Source: Lachnospiraceae bacterium UBA3785
GTDB lineage: Bacteria > Bacillota > Clostridia > Lachnospirales > Lachnospiraceae
DNA length: 10,825 nucleotides
Assembly (NCBI GenBank): GCA_002369495.1
Contig: DFFD01000255.1
Span: 5,310 to 16,134 of the forward strand
Direction of reading: 5' to 3'
The position numbers and the translations under genes were made by a program. Positions 1-6,765 of the stretch are shown piece by piece; the first letter of the stretch is position 1; each line of letters opens with the position of its first letter. The notes under the pieces were generated by a model. It searched no databases. It was given only the letters and a program-made list of their open reading frames with translations, and was not told the origin of the DNA.

Positions 1-392
1 ATGTGGTCGCCGGAGAGGATCAGCAGATAGTCAGGATCATACTTGTCGATGAAATCGATGTTCTGGGAAATGGCGTCCGCCGTGCCGCGGTAAACGTCCA
101 GGCCCTGGTCAGCCTTTTCACGCGGGGTCAGGATGAAGACGCCGCTGTCGCGGGTGTCAAGGCCCCAGCGTCCGCCCTGAGCGGCGTAGCTGTTCAGGTC
201 GACAGACTCGTACTGGGTCAGGACGCCGACGACGTCAATGCCGCTGTTCGCGCAGTTCGAGAGCGGAAAATCGATGATGCGATACTTTCCGCCGTAGGAA
301 ACCGCAGGCTTGGCGACTTTGTTGGTCAGGTCATGGAGACGGCTGCCGCGGCCGCCAGCCAAAATCATTCCTAACATTTTGTTTTGATTCAT
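1..392 (-). CDS. glgC: Glucose-1-phosphate adenylyltransferase, N-terminal part (truncated by window edge)
   Basis: ADP-glucose pyrophosphorylase makes ADP-glucose from glucose-1-phosphate and ATP, the committed step of bacterial glycogen synthesis in the cytoplasm. The first 130 residues are in the window. Visible family motifs are the nucleotide-binding loop LAGGRGSRL (residues 11-19), the KVAKPAV segment (25-31), [19 protein letters not shown] just after it, the VLTQYES stretch, a VYRGTADAI stretch and LILSGDH at the cut end. The usual GGQGSRL here reads GGRGSRL. The start at 392 is chosen because CCTCTC at 400-405 (minus GAGAGG) lies 7 bases upstream and the next Met (residue 6) has poorer spacing. 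The rest of the gene, and any glgD/glgA neighbours, lie beyond position 1. Family assignment is firm; allosteric class cannot be judged. Confidence 0.95.
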   Translation of the reverse strand, partial: MNQNKMLGMILAGGRGSRLHDLTNKVAKPAVSYGGKYRIIDFPLSNCANSGIDVVGVLTQYESVDLNSYAAQGGRWGLDTRDSGVFILTPREKADQGLDVYRGTADAISQNIDFIDKYDPDYLLILSGDH

Positions 393-470
393 GGTAAGAC
401 CTCTCTTTCCTTGAGAATATCATTTATGTATGCGGAAACGCTCTTTTGAGACGTCACCACTCATAAAGCT

Positions 471-502
471 ATTGTAACATATTGTTCTCAAATATGCCTC
501 AA
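471..502 (-). promoter_or_regulatory. Probable glgC promoter (extended -10) with A/T-tract upstream
   Basis: On the minus strand TGTTACAAT (479-471) matches an extended -10 (TGnTATAAT with one change). A TTGAGG lies at 502-497, but the spacer would be 20 bases, so the extended -10 probably carries recognition. Immediately upstream (about 501-540) is a run of A7 and T7 tracts that resembles an UP element or bent DNA. Predicted start of transcription is near 464, giving a leader of about 70 bases before the glgC ATG at 392. Inferred from motifs only. Confidence 0.5.
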
Positions 503-550
503 AAAAACAAAACTTTTTTTGAAAATTTCACCAGATTTTACAGGGATCCG

Positions 551-676
551 GCGGCTTTCCGTTCTCTTGTCTTATCGAAAATGCCGAAACAGGCACAAAA
601 CAGGGCGCTGCCGCAAGGGCGCGCCCTGTCTTGTGCTTATTATTCCGTTTTCGTGCCTGAAACCGCGGAAAGCCGC
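551..676 (-). repeat. Nested inverted repeats surrounding the terminator
   Basis: Three nested pairs of complementary segments can be read here. The outer arms are 551-561 and 666-676 (11 of 11 complementary). The middle arms are 590-601 and 647-659 (12 pairs with one bulged base at 652). The inner arms are those of the terminator, core 601-608 with 621-628. The middle helix uses the same 591-601 bases as the distal half of the terminator stem, so the two are mutually exclusive in part. On the minus strand this sits in RNA between the SseB-family gene and glgC. Confidence 0.55.
591..638 (-). terminator. Hairpin terminator after the SseB-family gene
   Basis: Positions 621-638 and 591-608 are near-perfect inverted repeats (18 positions, exact except two that give one wobble-type pair each), with a 12-base loop at 609-620. 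On the minus strand the GC core ACAGGGCGC/GCGCCCTGT is followed at once by TTTTGTG, as expected of a rho-independent terminator, though the T-tract is short. It lies about 43 bases after the stop of the SseB-family gene (681). The same bases take part in a competing helix (see findings), so it may be conditional. Confidence 0.65.
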
Positions 677-680
677 TTTC

Positions 681-1433
681 TCAGCTCGTAAAATGCGGTT
701 CCTCCGGAAGCGCCGCCTCGGCATTTTCCTCAGGCGAAGCGTCGTTCTTCTTAACGACCATCTTCGCAAGCCCCTCGCGGCGGAGGATAAAGTGCTTCGT
801 GAACGGGTTGAAGATCAGCGCCGCAAGACGCTCGTTCGCGACGGTCTGCATGATGCACTCGCGCGTGTCGACCAGCACCCACTGGAAGCGCTTTTTATAC
901 TCCGCCGGGATTTCGTCGCGCGTGGTGAAACACGGGTAGAGGCGCTCGCCGTTCGCGTTCTTTAAGATATCCGGGGTGAAACGCACCGGATCCTTCGGCT
1001 TCACCTGCTCCTTGCCGGCGCCCGCCCGCATCGCGTCAAGGTCTCTCTTCGAGAGCAGGATGTGCATCGGCACCCAGACGCGCGTGCCCTCGAGGCCCTT
1101 CAGGACCGTGAGGAAGCTGTCCTTGTTCTTCAGCTCGTGGTGGCGCTCGATGAGGTAGGTGAGCACCTTGCCGTTCTCTTCATTTTTCTCAAGCTGCTCC
1201 TTCGTGAGCGGCGTCATGCGCGGACCCTGCGGCTGCGGAGCCGGAGCCGGAGCCTCCTCCGCGGGCTTCTCCTCCTCAGCCGGAGCTTCCTGCTCAGCCG
1301 GAGTCTCCTCCTCGGCTGCAGGCGCCTCCTCTGCCGGGGCTTCGTTCGCCTCTTCCTTAATCTCCTCGTAGGAAGTCACATCTTCCGCCGGGGCTGCCTC
1401 TTCTTTTTTCCTGAATCTGTCAAATAAACCCAT
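681..1433 (-). CDS. SseB-family protein with acidic Ala/Glu/Pro-rich N-terminus
   Basis: This is a 250-residue protein. Residues from about 105 to the end match the SseB N-terminal domain family: a VWVPMHIL strand, then RFTPDILKNANGERLYPCFTTRDEIP, then a C-terminal ALIFNPFTKHFILRREGLAKMV segment. The molecular function of this domain is unknown; in enterobacteria SseB proteins were named for serine sensitivity, and Clostridia carry many stand-alone copies. Residues 1-10 (MGLFDRFRKK) are basic and probably amphipathic. They are followed to about residue 70 by a low-complexity EEAPAEEE-type region, predicted disordered. The frame stays open upstream to an ATG at 1538, but 1433 is preferred: CTCCCT at 1441-1446 (minus AGGGAG) is 7 bases away, and the predicted transcription start lies inside the longer version. 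No signal peptide is seen, so it is likely cytoplasmic, perhaps membrane-associated. The family call is good; a physiological role cannot be stated. Confidence 0.8.
   Translation of the reverse strand: MGLFDRFRKKEEAAPAEDVTSYEEIKEEANEAPAEEAPAAEEETPAEQEAPAEEEKPAEEAPAPAPQPQGPRMTPLTKEQLEKNEENGKVLTYLIERHHELKNKDSFLTVLKGLEGTRVWVPMHILLSKRDLDAMRAGAGKEQVKPKDPVRFTPDILKNANGERLYPCFTTRDEIPAEYKKRFQWVLVDTRECIMQTVANERLAALIFNPFTKHFILRREGLAKMVVKKNDASPEENAEAALPEEPHFTS
1228..1350 (-). repeat. Imperfect short-period repeat coding the Glu/Ala/Pro region
   Basis: Within the SseB-family gene, CTCAGCCGGAG occurs at 1275-1285 and again at 1293-1303, an 18-base (6-residue) period. Degenerate copies (GCCGGAG, CTGCCGGGG) lie on either side. 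The encoded stretch reads as repeats of E-E-x-P-A-E. Such tracts can change length by slippage. Confidence 0.6.
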
Positions 1434-1475
1434 TTCAAAACTCCCTTTTAAAAACAGTTCGCAAAACTCCAGTAC

Positions 1476-1504
1476 AGTATAACACAAACCGTCAAAAAGG
1501 ACAA
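1476..1504 (-). promoter_or_regulatory. Promoter of the SseB-family gene
   Basis: On the minus strand TTGTCC (1504-1499) and TATACT (1481-1476) are separated by exactly 17 bases, and the -10 is preceded by TGT, an extended -10 motif. The predicted start is near 1469, giving a leader of about 35 bases with the AGGGAG ribosome site at 1446-1441. Confidence 0.6.
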
Positions 1505-1554
1505 CGAAATAGGCGCCTCTTTTCAAATAATCGTGCATTGTTTCAGTTTTACGG

Positions 1555-1583
1555 TGGAAATTCCGCGCCCAATCCGTTATGAT
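1555..1583 (+). promoter_or_regulatory. Probable promoter of the GH31 gene
   Basis: TGGAAA (1555-1560) and TATGAT (1578-1583) are separated by 17 bases; they match the sigma-A consensus at 4 of 6 and 5 of 6. Transcription would start near 1590, leaving a leader of roughly 98 bases. Just after the start is a small inverted repeat, TTTCC at 1598-1602 and GGAAA at 1611-1615, that could be an operator; this is a guess. No catabolite-response element was recognised. Confidence 0.5.
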
Positions 1584-1625
1584 ATAGGAAGAGCGGTTTT
1601 CCAGGCCGCAGGAAAGAAGAACGCC

Positions 1626-1691
1626 ATGGCAGGGCGCATCATTTTCCGAAGAATGACAAACAGATTTACGGCAGACGAGGAGGTATTATGA
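1626..1691 (+). CDS. Possible 21-residue leader peptide overlapping the GH31 start
   Basis: An ATG at 1626 opens a 21-codon frame that stays open to a TGA at 1689-1691, which overlaps the GH31 ATG (1688-1690) as ATGA. That is the classic layout for translational coupling. A weak purine stretch (AGGAAAGAAGAA) precedes it at awkward spacing. The peptide begins MAGRIIFRRM and ends EEVL. It uses CGA, AGA, ATT and TTA codons that are scarce in the neighbouring genes, so it is either not coding or a slow-translated leader. The AGGAGG site of the GH31 gene lies inside it. Chance is a serious alternative. Confidence 0.25.
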   Translation: MAGRIIFRRMTNRFTADEEVL

Positions 1692-3598
1692 CGAAACGTT
1701 ACCGCATCGGAAATCCCATCCCGACCGGAGCCGTCGTGACGGAGCTTGTGCCGGCGGAGGGGCCGCTTCCTTATTTTACGGCTGACCCCGCCGCAGGGAC
1801 GCTCGCCCTCGCCCTGAACGATGAGGACATCGTCTACGGGCTCGGCGAGACAGTCCGGGGAATCAACAAGCGCGGGTTTATTTATGTCAACTACAACGCC
1901 GACAACCCGCACCACACCGAGCTCTCCCGCTCGCTCTACGCCTCGCAGAATTTCCTGATCCGCTTCCGGCCGGGTGGAAAGACCTTCGGGGTCTATTTCG
2001 ACACGCCCGGAAAAATCACATTCGACATCGGGTTTACGGATTACGGAAACATGCTCATTTCCTTCGAGGACTTCGATGCGGATGTCTACATTTTCGAGGA
2101 GGACTCCCTGCCCGGGATCACGGCCGCGCTCCGCCGCCTTACCGGGAAGAGCTACGTTCCGCCCGTCTGGGCCTTCGGCTTCGGCCAGAGCCGCTGGGGC
2201 TACCGGAACGCGGACGACGTGCGCGCGATCGCGGACGCCTACGAGAAGGCCGGGATCCCGCTCGACATGATCTACCTCGACATCGACTACATGGAGGACT
2301 ACAAGGACTTCACGGTGAGCCGCGAGCGCTTCCCCGATTTTCCGGCTTTTGTTTCGGAAATGAAAACCCGCGGCATCCGCCTCATCCCGATCATCGACGC
2401 GGGCGTGAAGGCCGAGCCTGGCTACCCGGTCTTCGACGAGGGCACCGAAAAGGGTTACTTCTGCAAATGTGAAGACGGAAGCGACTTTATCGCCGCCGTC
2501 TGGCCGGGCCTCGTGCGCCTGCCGGACGTCCTTAATGACAAAGCCCGCGCCTGGTTCGGGGACTGCTACGCGCCGCTCCTTGACGCCGGGATCGAAGGTT
2601 TCTGGAACGATATGAACGAGCCCGCGCTCTTCTACACGCCGGAACACCTCGATGAGGTCTACGGGAAGATTCGCGATTACGAAAAGGAGGAGCTCGGCAT
2701 CCGCAGCTTCTTCGGGCTCCTCGACTGCGTGAACGGACTTTCGAACAACCCGGAGGACTTAAGGCGCTTCTTCCACAGCTATGACGGCCGGATGATCCGC
2801 CACGACAAGGTCCACAACCTCTACGGGTTCTATATGACCCGGGCGGCGGCGGAGGCATTTGCGAGAAGAGGCATCGCGGATCAGACGATGCTCTTCTCCC
2901 GCAGTTCCTTCATTGGCATGCACCGCTGCAGCGGCCTCTGGACGGGCGACAACTCCGCCTTCTTCAGCCACATCCTCCTCAACATGCAGCAGATGGCCTC
3001 GCTCTCGATGACCGGCTTCCTCTTTGCCGGCGCGGACATCGGCGGCTTCGGGGGAGACACGACCGGCGACCTCGTGCTCCGCTGGACCGAATTCGGCATC
3101 TTTACGCCGCTCTTCCGGAACCATGCGGCCCACAACACCAGGGACCAGGAGTTCTTCCGCTTCCCGTTCACGGAAGCCTTTAAAAACATGACGGACCTGC
3201 GCTACGCGCTGATTCCTTACCTTTTCCGGGTCTTCACGGACGCGGCGGAGCACGACGGGCTCTACATGCAGCCGCTCTCCTTCCTCTGGCCGGACGATCC
3301 GCGCGCCCGCGGGACGGAGGACCAGATCATGCTGGGAACCGACCTCATGCTGGCGCCGGTTTATACCCAGAACGCGCGCGGCCGCTTCGTCTATCTGCCC
3401 GAGGAAATGAAATGCCTGCGCCTCCGCAGCATCTCCGATTTCGACGAGGAGATCCTGCCGGCCGGCGATCACTGGGTGCGCGCGGAGCTTGCCGAGGTTC
3501 TCATTTTCATGAGAAAAGGAACGAAGCTGCCGCTTCACCAGGCAGGCCGCCATGTGAGTGAGATCACAGATGAAATCATTCACACCTTCTGTTTCTGA
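1688..3598 (+). CDS. GH31 family alpha-glucosidase (probable isomaltose-type)
   Basis: A retaining alpha-glucosidase of glycoside hydrolase family 31, releasing glucose from the non-reducing ends of short alpha-glucans. It has 636 residues, the compact form seen in gut Lachnospiraceae. The N-terminal galactose-mutarotase-like sandwich carries GLGE at 51-54 and runs to about 150. The barrel starts near 155 with WAFGFGQSRWGY and IYLDIDYM (Asp200 likely binds substrate). The nucleophile is Asp308 in WNDMNEP, and the acid/base is Asp421 in WTGDN. A beta C-terminal domain follows from about 530. There is no signal peptide, so it should act on imported sugars in the cytoplasm. AGGAGG at 1678-1683 is 4 bases from the ATG. 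From memory, the sequence closely resembles the R. obeum enzyme Ro-alphaG1 along its whole length. Trp170 aligns with the Trp169 reported there to favour alpha-1,6 links, which suggests isomaltase activity. Alpha-xylosidase is less likely. Confidence 0.92.
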   Translation: MTKRYRIGNPIPTGAVVTELVPAEGPLPYFTADPAAGTLALALNDEDIVYGLGETVRGINKRGFIYVNYNADNPHHTELSRSLYASQNFLIRFRPGGKTFGVYFDTPGKITFDIGFTDYGNMLISFEDFDADVYIFEEDSLPGITAALRRLTGKSYVPPVWAFGFGQSRWGYRNADDVRAIADAYEKAGIPLDMIYLDIDYMEDYKDFTVSRERFPDFPAFVSEMKTRGIRLIPIIDAGVKAEPGYPVFDEGTEKGYFCKCEDGSDFIAAVWPGLVRLPDVLNDKARAWFGDCYAPLLDAGIEGFWNDMNEPALFYTPEHLDEVYGKIRDYEKEELGIRSFFGLLDCVNGLSNNPEDLRRFFHSYDGRMIRHDKVHNLYGFYMTRAAAEAFARRGIADQTMLFSRSSFIGMHRCSGLWTGDNSAFFSHILLNMQQMASLSMTGFLFAGADIGGFGGDTTGDLVLRWTEFGIFTPLFRNHAAHNTRDQEFFRFPFTEAFKNMTDLRYALIPYLFRVFTDAAEHDGLYMQPLSFLWPDDPRARGTEDQIMLGTDLMLAPVYTQNARGRFVYLPEEMKCLRLRSISDFDEEILPAGDHWVRAELAEVLIFMRKGTKLPLHQAGRHVSEITDEIIHTFCF

Positions 3599-3603
3599 TG
3601 ACC

Positions 3604-3638
3604 CTTTCAAAATCAGCGCCGCTGCGCTAAAATGAAAG
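3604..3638 (+). promoter_or_regulatory. Two-tier hairpin immediately before the mutS2 start
   Basis: CTTTCA (3604-3609) pairs with TGAAAG (3633-3638), and inside it AGCGC (3615-3619) pairs with GCGCT (3624-3628) around a 4-base loop. The structure ends 1 base before the mutS2 ATG at 3640. No T-run follows, so it is not a normal terminator. It may mask or position the start region. Confidence 0.4.
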
Positions 3639-3639
3639 T

Positions 3640-6009
3640 ATGAATGAAAAAGCCTTAAAAACACTCGAATACGACAAGATCATCAGCCTTCTGACCGAGC
3701 GCGCTTCATCGCGGCCGGGGAAGGCTCTCTGCGCTGCCACGCTGCCGCTCGACGATATCGCGCAGATCGACCGCCTGCAGGAGGAGACGGCCGCGGCGGT
3801 CACGCGCATTTTCGCGAAGGGGAGCATTTCCTTCGGCAACAACGCCGATGTCAGGGGCTCCCTGCTCCGTCTGGACCTCGGGAGCGCCCTCAATATCCGG
3901 GAGATCCTTGAAATCACGAAACTGCTCGAAAATGCCGGCACCGTCCGCAACTACGGCAGGAAGGAGCGCGAGGACGCGCCGGACGATATCCTGACGCCGC
4001 TCTTCAGTGTGCTGGAGCCCCTCCCGCACGTGACGAACGAGGTGCGCCGCTGCATCCTCTCCGAGGAGGACATCTCCGACAACGCTTCTGCGAAGCTGCG
4101 CCAGATCCGCCGCTCGATCAAGGCGGCCGGCGACCGCATCCACACCGAGCTTAACCGCATTATCGCCTCCCACGGCAAGGATTACCTGCAGGATAGCCTC
4201 GTCACGACCCGCGACGGGCGCTACTGCGTGCCGGTCAAGGCGGAGTACAAGGGCCAGTTCGGGGGCATCGTGCACGACATGAGCTCGTCCGGCTCCACGC
4301 TCTTCATCGAGCCGACCGCCGTCGTGAACCTGAACAACGAGATCCGCCAGCTGGAGGGCGAGGAGCAGAAAGAGATCGAGGTGATCCTCGCGAAGCTCTC
4401 CGAGATGCTGAACGCCGAGGCCGGCTTCATCCGCCAGGACTACGAGATGCTGACCGCCCTCGACTATATCTTCGCCCGGGCTTCCCTCGCGCTCTCCATG
4501 AACGCCTCGAGGCCTGTCCTGAACGACCAGGGCATCATTGACCTGAAGAAAGCCCGCCATCCGATGATCGACAGAAAGAAGGTCGTCCCGATCGACGTGC
4601 GGCTCGGGGAGGATTTCGACCTGCTGGTCATCACCGGACCGAACACCGGCGGCAAGACCGTCACTTTAAAGACCACCGGCCTTCTGGTGCTCATGGGGCT
4701 CTCCGGCCTCCACATCCCGGCCGCCGACCAGAGCCGCATCGCCCTCTTCTCCGAGGTCTACGCGGACATCGGCGACGAGCAGAGCATTGAACAGAGCCTC
4801 TCGACCTTCTCCTCGCACATGAAGAACATCGTCGAGTTCCTCGGCACCGCCGACGAGCGCTCCCTCGTGCTCTTCGACGAGCTCGGAGCCGGCACGGACC
4901 CGACCGAAGGCGCGGCGCTCGCCGTCGCGATCCTCAACAGCCTCCATGCAAGGGGCATCCGGACCGTCGCGACGACCCACTACAGCGAGATCAAGGTCTA
5001 CGCGCTGAAGACGCCGGGCGTCGAAAATGCCTCCTGCGAATTCGACGTCGCGACCCTCTCGCCGACCTACCGCCTGCTCATCGGCGTGCCGGGCAAGAGC
5101 AATGCATTTGCCATCTCCAAAAAACTCGGCCTCAGCGACGGCATCATCGAGGATGCCCGAAACCTGCTCTCCGACCAGGCTGAGTCCTTCGAGGACGTCA
5201 TCTCGGACCTTGAGACCAAACGGATCGCCCTTGAAAATGAACGGCAGGAAGCCGAGCGCACCCGCCGCGAGATCGAGCAGCTGAAAAAGGACCTTGCTTA
5301 CCAGAAGGATCATCTGGCCGAGCAGAAGAAGAAGCTGATCGCGGAATCCCAGGTCGAGGCGAGGCACATCCTCGAGGAGGCCAAGGCCTACGCGGACAAG
5401 CAGATCGCGTATTTCGCGAAGCACGACGGCATCGCGAGCGGCAAGGAGCTCGAGAAAGAGCGCCAGGCGCTGCGCTCCCGCATCAACGATCTCCACGCGG
5501 ACATGAGCGATCTTAAAAATGACGCGACCGGCAGCCTTAAGAAGGAGGATCTCAAGGTCGGCGACCCGATCCGGGTGCTCTCCCTGAACCTCAAGGGCAC
5601 GGTCAACACGCTGCCGGACGCGAAAGGCCAGCTTTTCGTCACCTGCGGAATCATGCGGATGAAAGTGAAGCTCACCGATCTCGAGAAGCTGAGCGAGGCG
5701 GATATCACGGCCCCGGGCATCAGGAAGTCCTCCGCCGGCAAGCTCCGGATGGAGAAATCCATGACCGCGACCGGCGAGATCAACCTGCTCGGCAAGACCG
5801 TGGACGAAGCGGTGATGGAACTTGAGAAATTCATCGACAACGCCGCCCTGGCCCATCTTCCGAGCGTCAGGATCGTCCACGGCAAGGGCACCGGCAAGCT
5901 CCGCCAGGGCGTCCAGCTGTATCTGAAGCGCAACAAACATGTAAAGTCCTTCCGTCTCGGCGAGTACGGGGAGGGCGACGCCGGCGTGACGATCGCCGAG
6001 CTGAAATAA
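3640..6009 (+). CDS. mutS2: MutS2 ATPase/Smr protein
   Basis: MutS2 is a MutS homologue without the mismatch-reading domain. In Bacillus subtilis it senses collided ribosomes and splits them; in other bacteria it suppresses recombination. This copy has 789 residues, the normal size. The N-terminal core/clamp region runs to about 320. The ATPase follows with Walker A GPNTGGKT (333-340), Walker B VLFDELGAG (Asp413, Glu414) and ATTHYSE (His447). A charged coiled coil spans about 520-590, a KOW-like segment about 641-690 and a C-terminal Smr domain about 712-789 with HGKGTG at 747-752. The Smr motif normally written LDLRG reads INLLG here. The start at 3640 gives the conserved MNEKALKTLEYDKI, yet no Shine-Dalgarno is visible. 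The sequence ATGAAAGTATGAATG shows a 3-codon mini-ORF (3632-3643) whose stop overlaps the start. The gene follows the GH31 gene by 41 bases and precedes the response regulator by 9. Confidence 0.95.
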   Translation: MNEKALKTLEYDKIISLLTERASSRPGKALCAATLPLDDIAQIDRLQEETAAAVTRIFAKGSISFGNNADVRGSLLRLDLGSALNIREILEITKLLENAGTVRNYGRKEREDAPDDILTPLFSVLEPLPHVTNEVRRCILSEEDISDNASAKLRQIRRSIKAAGDRIHTELNRIIASHGKDYLQDSLVTTRDGRYCVPVKAEYKGQFGGIVHDMSSSGSTLFIEPTAVVNLNNEIRQLEGEEQKEIEVILAKLSEMLNAEAGFIRQDYEMLTALDYIFARASLALSMNASRPVLNDQGIIDLKKARHPMIDRKKVVPIDVRLGEDFDLLVITGPNTGGKTVTLKTTGLLVLMGLSGLHIPAADQSRIALFSEVYADIGDEQSIEQSLSTFSSHMKNIVEFLGTADERSLVLFDELGAGTDPTEGAALAVAILNSLHARGIRTVATTHYSEIKVYALKTPGVENASCEFDVATLSPTYRLLIGVPGKSNAFAISKKLGLSDGIIEDARNLLSDQAESFEDVISDLETKRIALENERQEAERTRREIEQLKKDLAYQKDHLAEQKKKLIAESQVEARHILEEAKAYADKQIAYFAKHDGIASGKELEKERQALRSRINDLHADMSDLKNDATGSLKKEDLKVGDPIRVLSLNLKGTVNTLPDAKGQLFVTCGIMRMKVKLTDLEKLSEADITAPGIRKSSAGKLRMEKSMTATGEINLLGKTVDEAVMELEKFIDNAALAHLPSVRIVHGKGTGKLRQGVQLYLKRNKHVKSFRLGEYGEGDAGVTIAELK

Positions 6010-6018
6010 GGAGGGAGT

Positions 6019-6729
6019 ATGGCTGCCAGACAGAAAATCCTCATCGTGGACGATGACAACAATATTGCGGAGCTCATTTCCCTGTATCTGACCAAGGAGA
6101 TGTATGACACAAGGATCGCGGAGGACGGCGAGGAGGCTCTTTCCATTTTCCGCGAATTCGACCCGAACCTGGTCATCCTGGACCTCATGCTGCCCGGGAA
6201 GGACGGCTACGAGGTCTGCCGGGAGATCCGCCGGATGAAGGATACGCCCGTGATCATGCTCTCCGCCAAGGGCGAGACCTTCGACAAGGTCCTGGGGCTC
6301 GAGCTCGGCGCGGACGACTACATGATCAAGCCGTTTGACTCCAAGGAACTCGTGGCGCGCGTGAAGGCGGTGCTCCGCCGCTACAAGACCGCGCCGACCA
6401 GGGAGCCCGAGGCCGCAAAGGACGCGAAGATCGTCGAGTACCCGCACCTCACCGTCAACCAGACCAACTATTCGGTCGTCTACAACGACCAGAACATCGA
6501 CATGCCGCCCAAGGAGCTGGAGCTGCTCTATTTCCTGGCTTCCCACCCGAACCAGGTATTCACGCGCGAGCAGCTGCTGGACCACATCTGGGGCTTCGAC
6601 TACGTCGGCGACACGCGGACCGTGGACGTCCACATCAAGCGCCTCCGCGAGAAGATCAAGGATTACGGCACCTGGTCGATCGCAACCGTCTGGGGAATCG
6701 GCTACAAATTCGAAGTAAAACGCAGCTGA
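6019..6729 (+). CDS. OmpR/PhoB-family response regulator
   Basis: A 236-residue DNA-binding response regulator of a two-component system. The receiver domain (about 6-120) has the acidic pocket VDDD at 10-13, phosphoacceptor Asp55 in VILDLMLPG, Ser82 and Lys104 in MIKPFD. A winged-helix domain (about 135-233) carries a recognition segment near DTRTVDVHIKRLREKI and ends in WGIGYKF. All key residues are present, so it should be phosphorylated by the kinase encoded next to it. AGGAGG at 6009-6014 overlaps the mutS2 stop codon (6007-6009) and lies 4 bases from the ATG, so it is co-transcribed and probably coupled with mutS2. The domain architecture matches PhoP/WalR/PhoB-like regulators; target genes cannot be read from this window. 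Confidence 0.93.
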   Translation: MAARQKILIVDDDNNIAELISLYLTKEMYDTRIAEDGEEALSIFREFDPNLVILDLMLPGKDGYEVCREIRRMKDTPVIMLSAKGETFDKVLGLELGADDYMIKPFDSKELVARVKAVLRRYKTAPTREPEAAKDAKIVEYPHLTVNQTNYSVVYNDQNIDMPPKELELLYFLASHPNQVFTREQLLDHIWGFDYVGDTRTVDVHIKRLREKIKDYGTWSIATVWGIGYKFEVKRS

Positions 6730-6730
6730 A

Positions 6731-6751
6731 GCGGCGGATAAGGCCCGCCGC
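6731..6751 (+). promoter_or_regulatory. Perfect 7-bp GC hairpin between regulator and kinase genes
   Basis: GCGGCGG (6731-6737) and CCGCCGC (6745-6751) pair perfectly around a 7-base loop. The stem begins 1 base after the regulator's stop codon and ends 1 base before the kinase ribosome site GGAG (6753-6756). There is no T-run. Likely effects, by inference, are reduced kinase translation, mRNA end protection or partial attenuation, any of which would set the kinase-to-regulator ratio. Confidence 0.5.
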
Positions 6752-6765
6752 CGGAGAACTTCGGC

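Noticed and set aside
501..520. A7/T7 palindrome as a bidirectional terminator
   Set aside because: It is an A/T-only stem with no GC core; it fits better as an A/T tract upstream of the glgC promoter.
1434..1538. N-terminal extension of the SseB-family gene to an ATG at 1538
   Set aside because: The extension covers the predicted promoter, has no ribosome site, and would bury the typical MGLFDRF start.
1577..2647. A minus-strand frame of 356 codons opposite the GH31 gene and its promoter
   Set aside because: It runs antisense through the GH31 catalytic region and has no recognisable motif.
4666..6633. A 655-codon open frame on the minus strand across mutS2 and the response regulator
   Set aside because: It lies antisense to two genes with intact catalytic motifs and shows no recognisable domain; long antisense frames are expected from GC-rich codon use.
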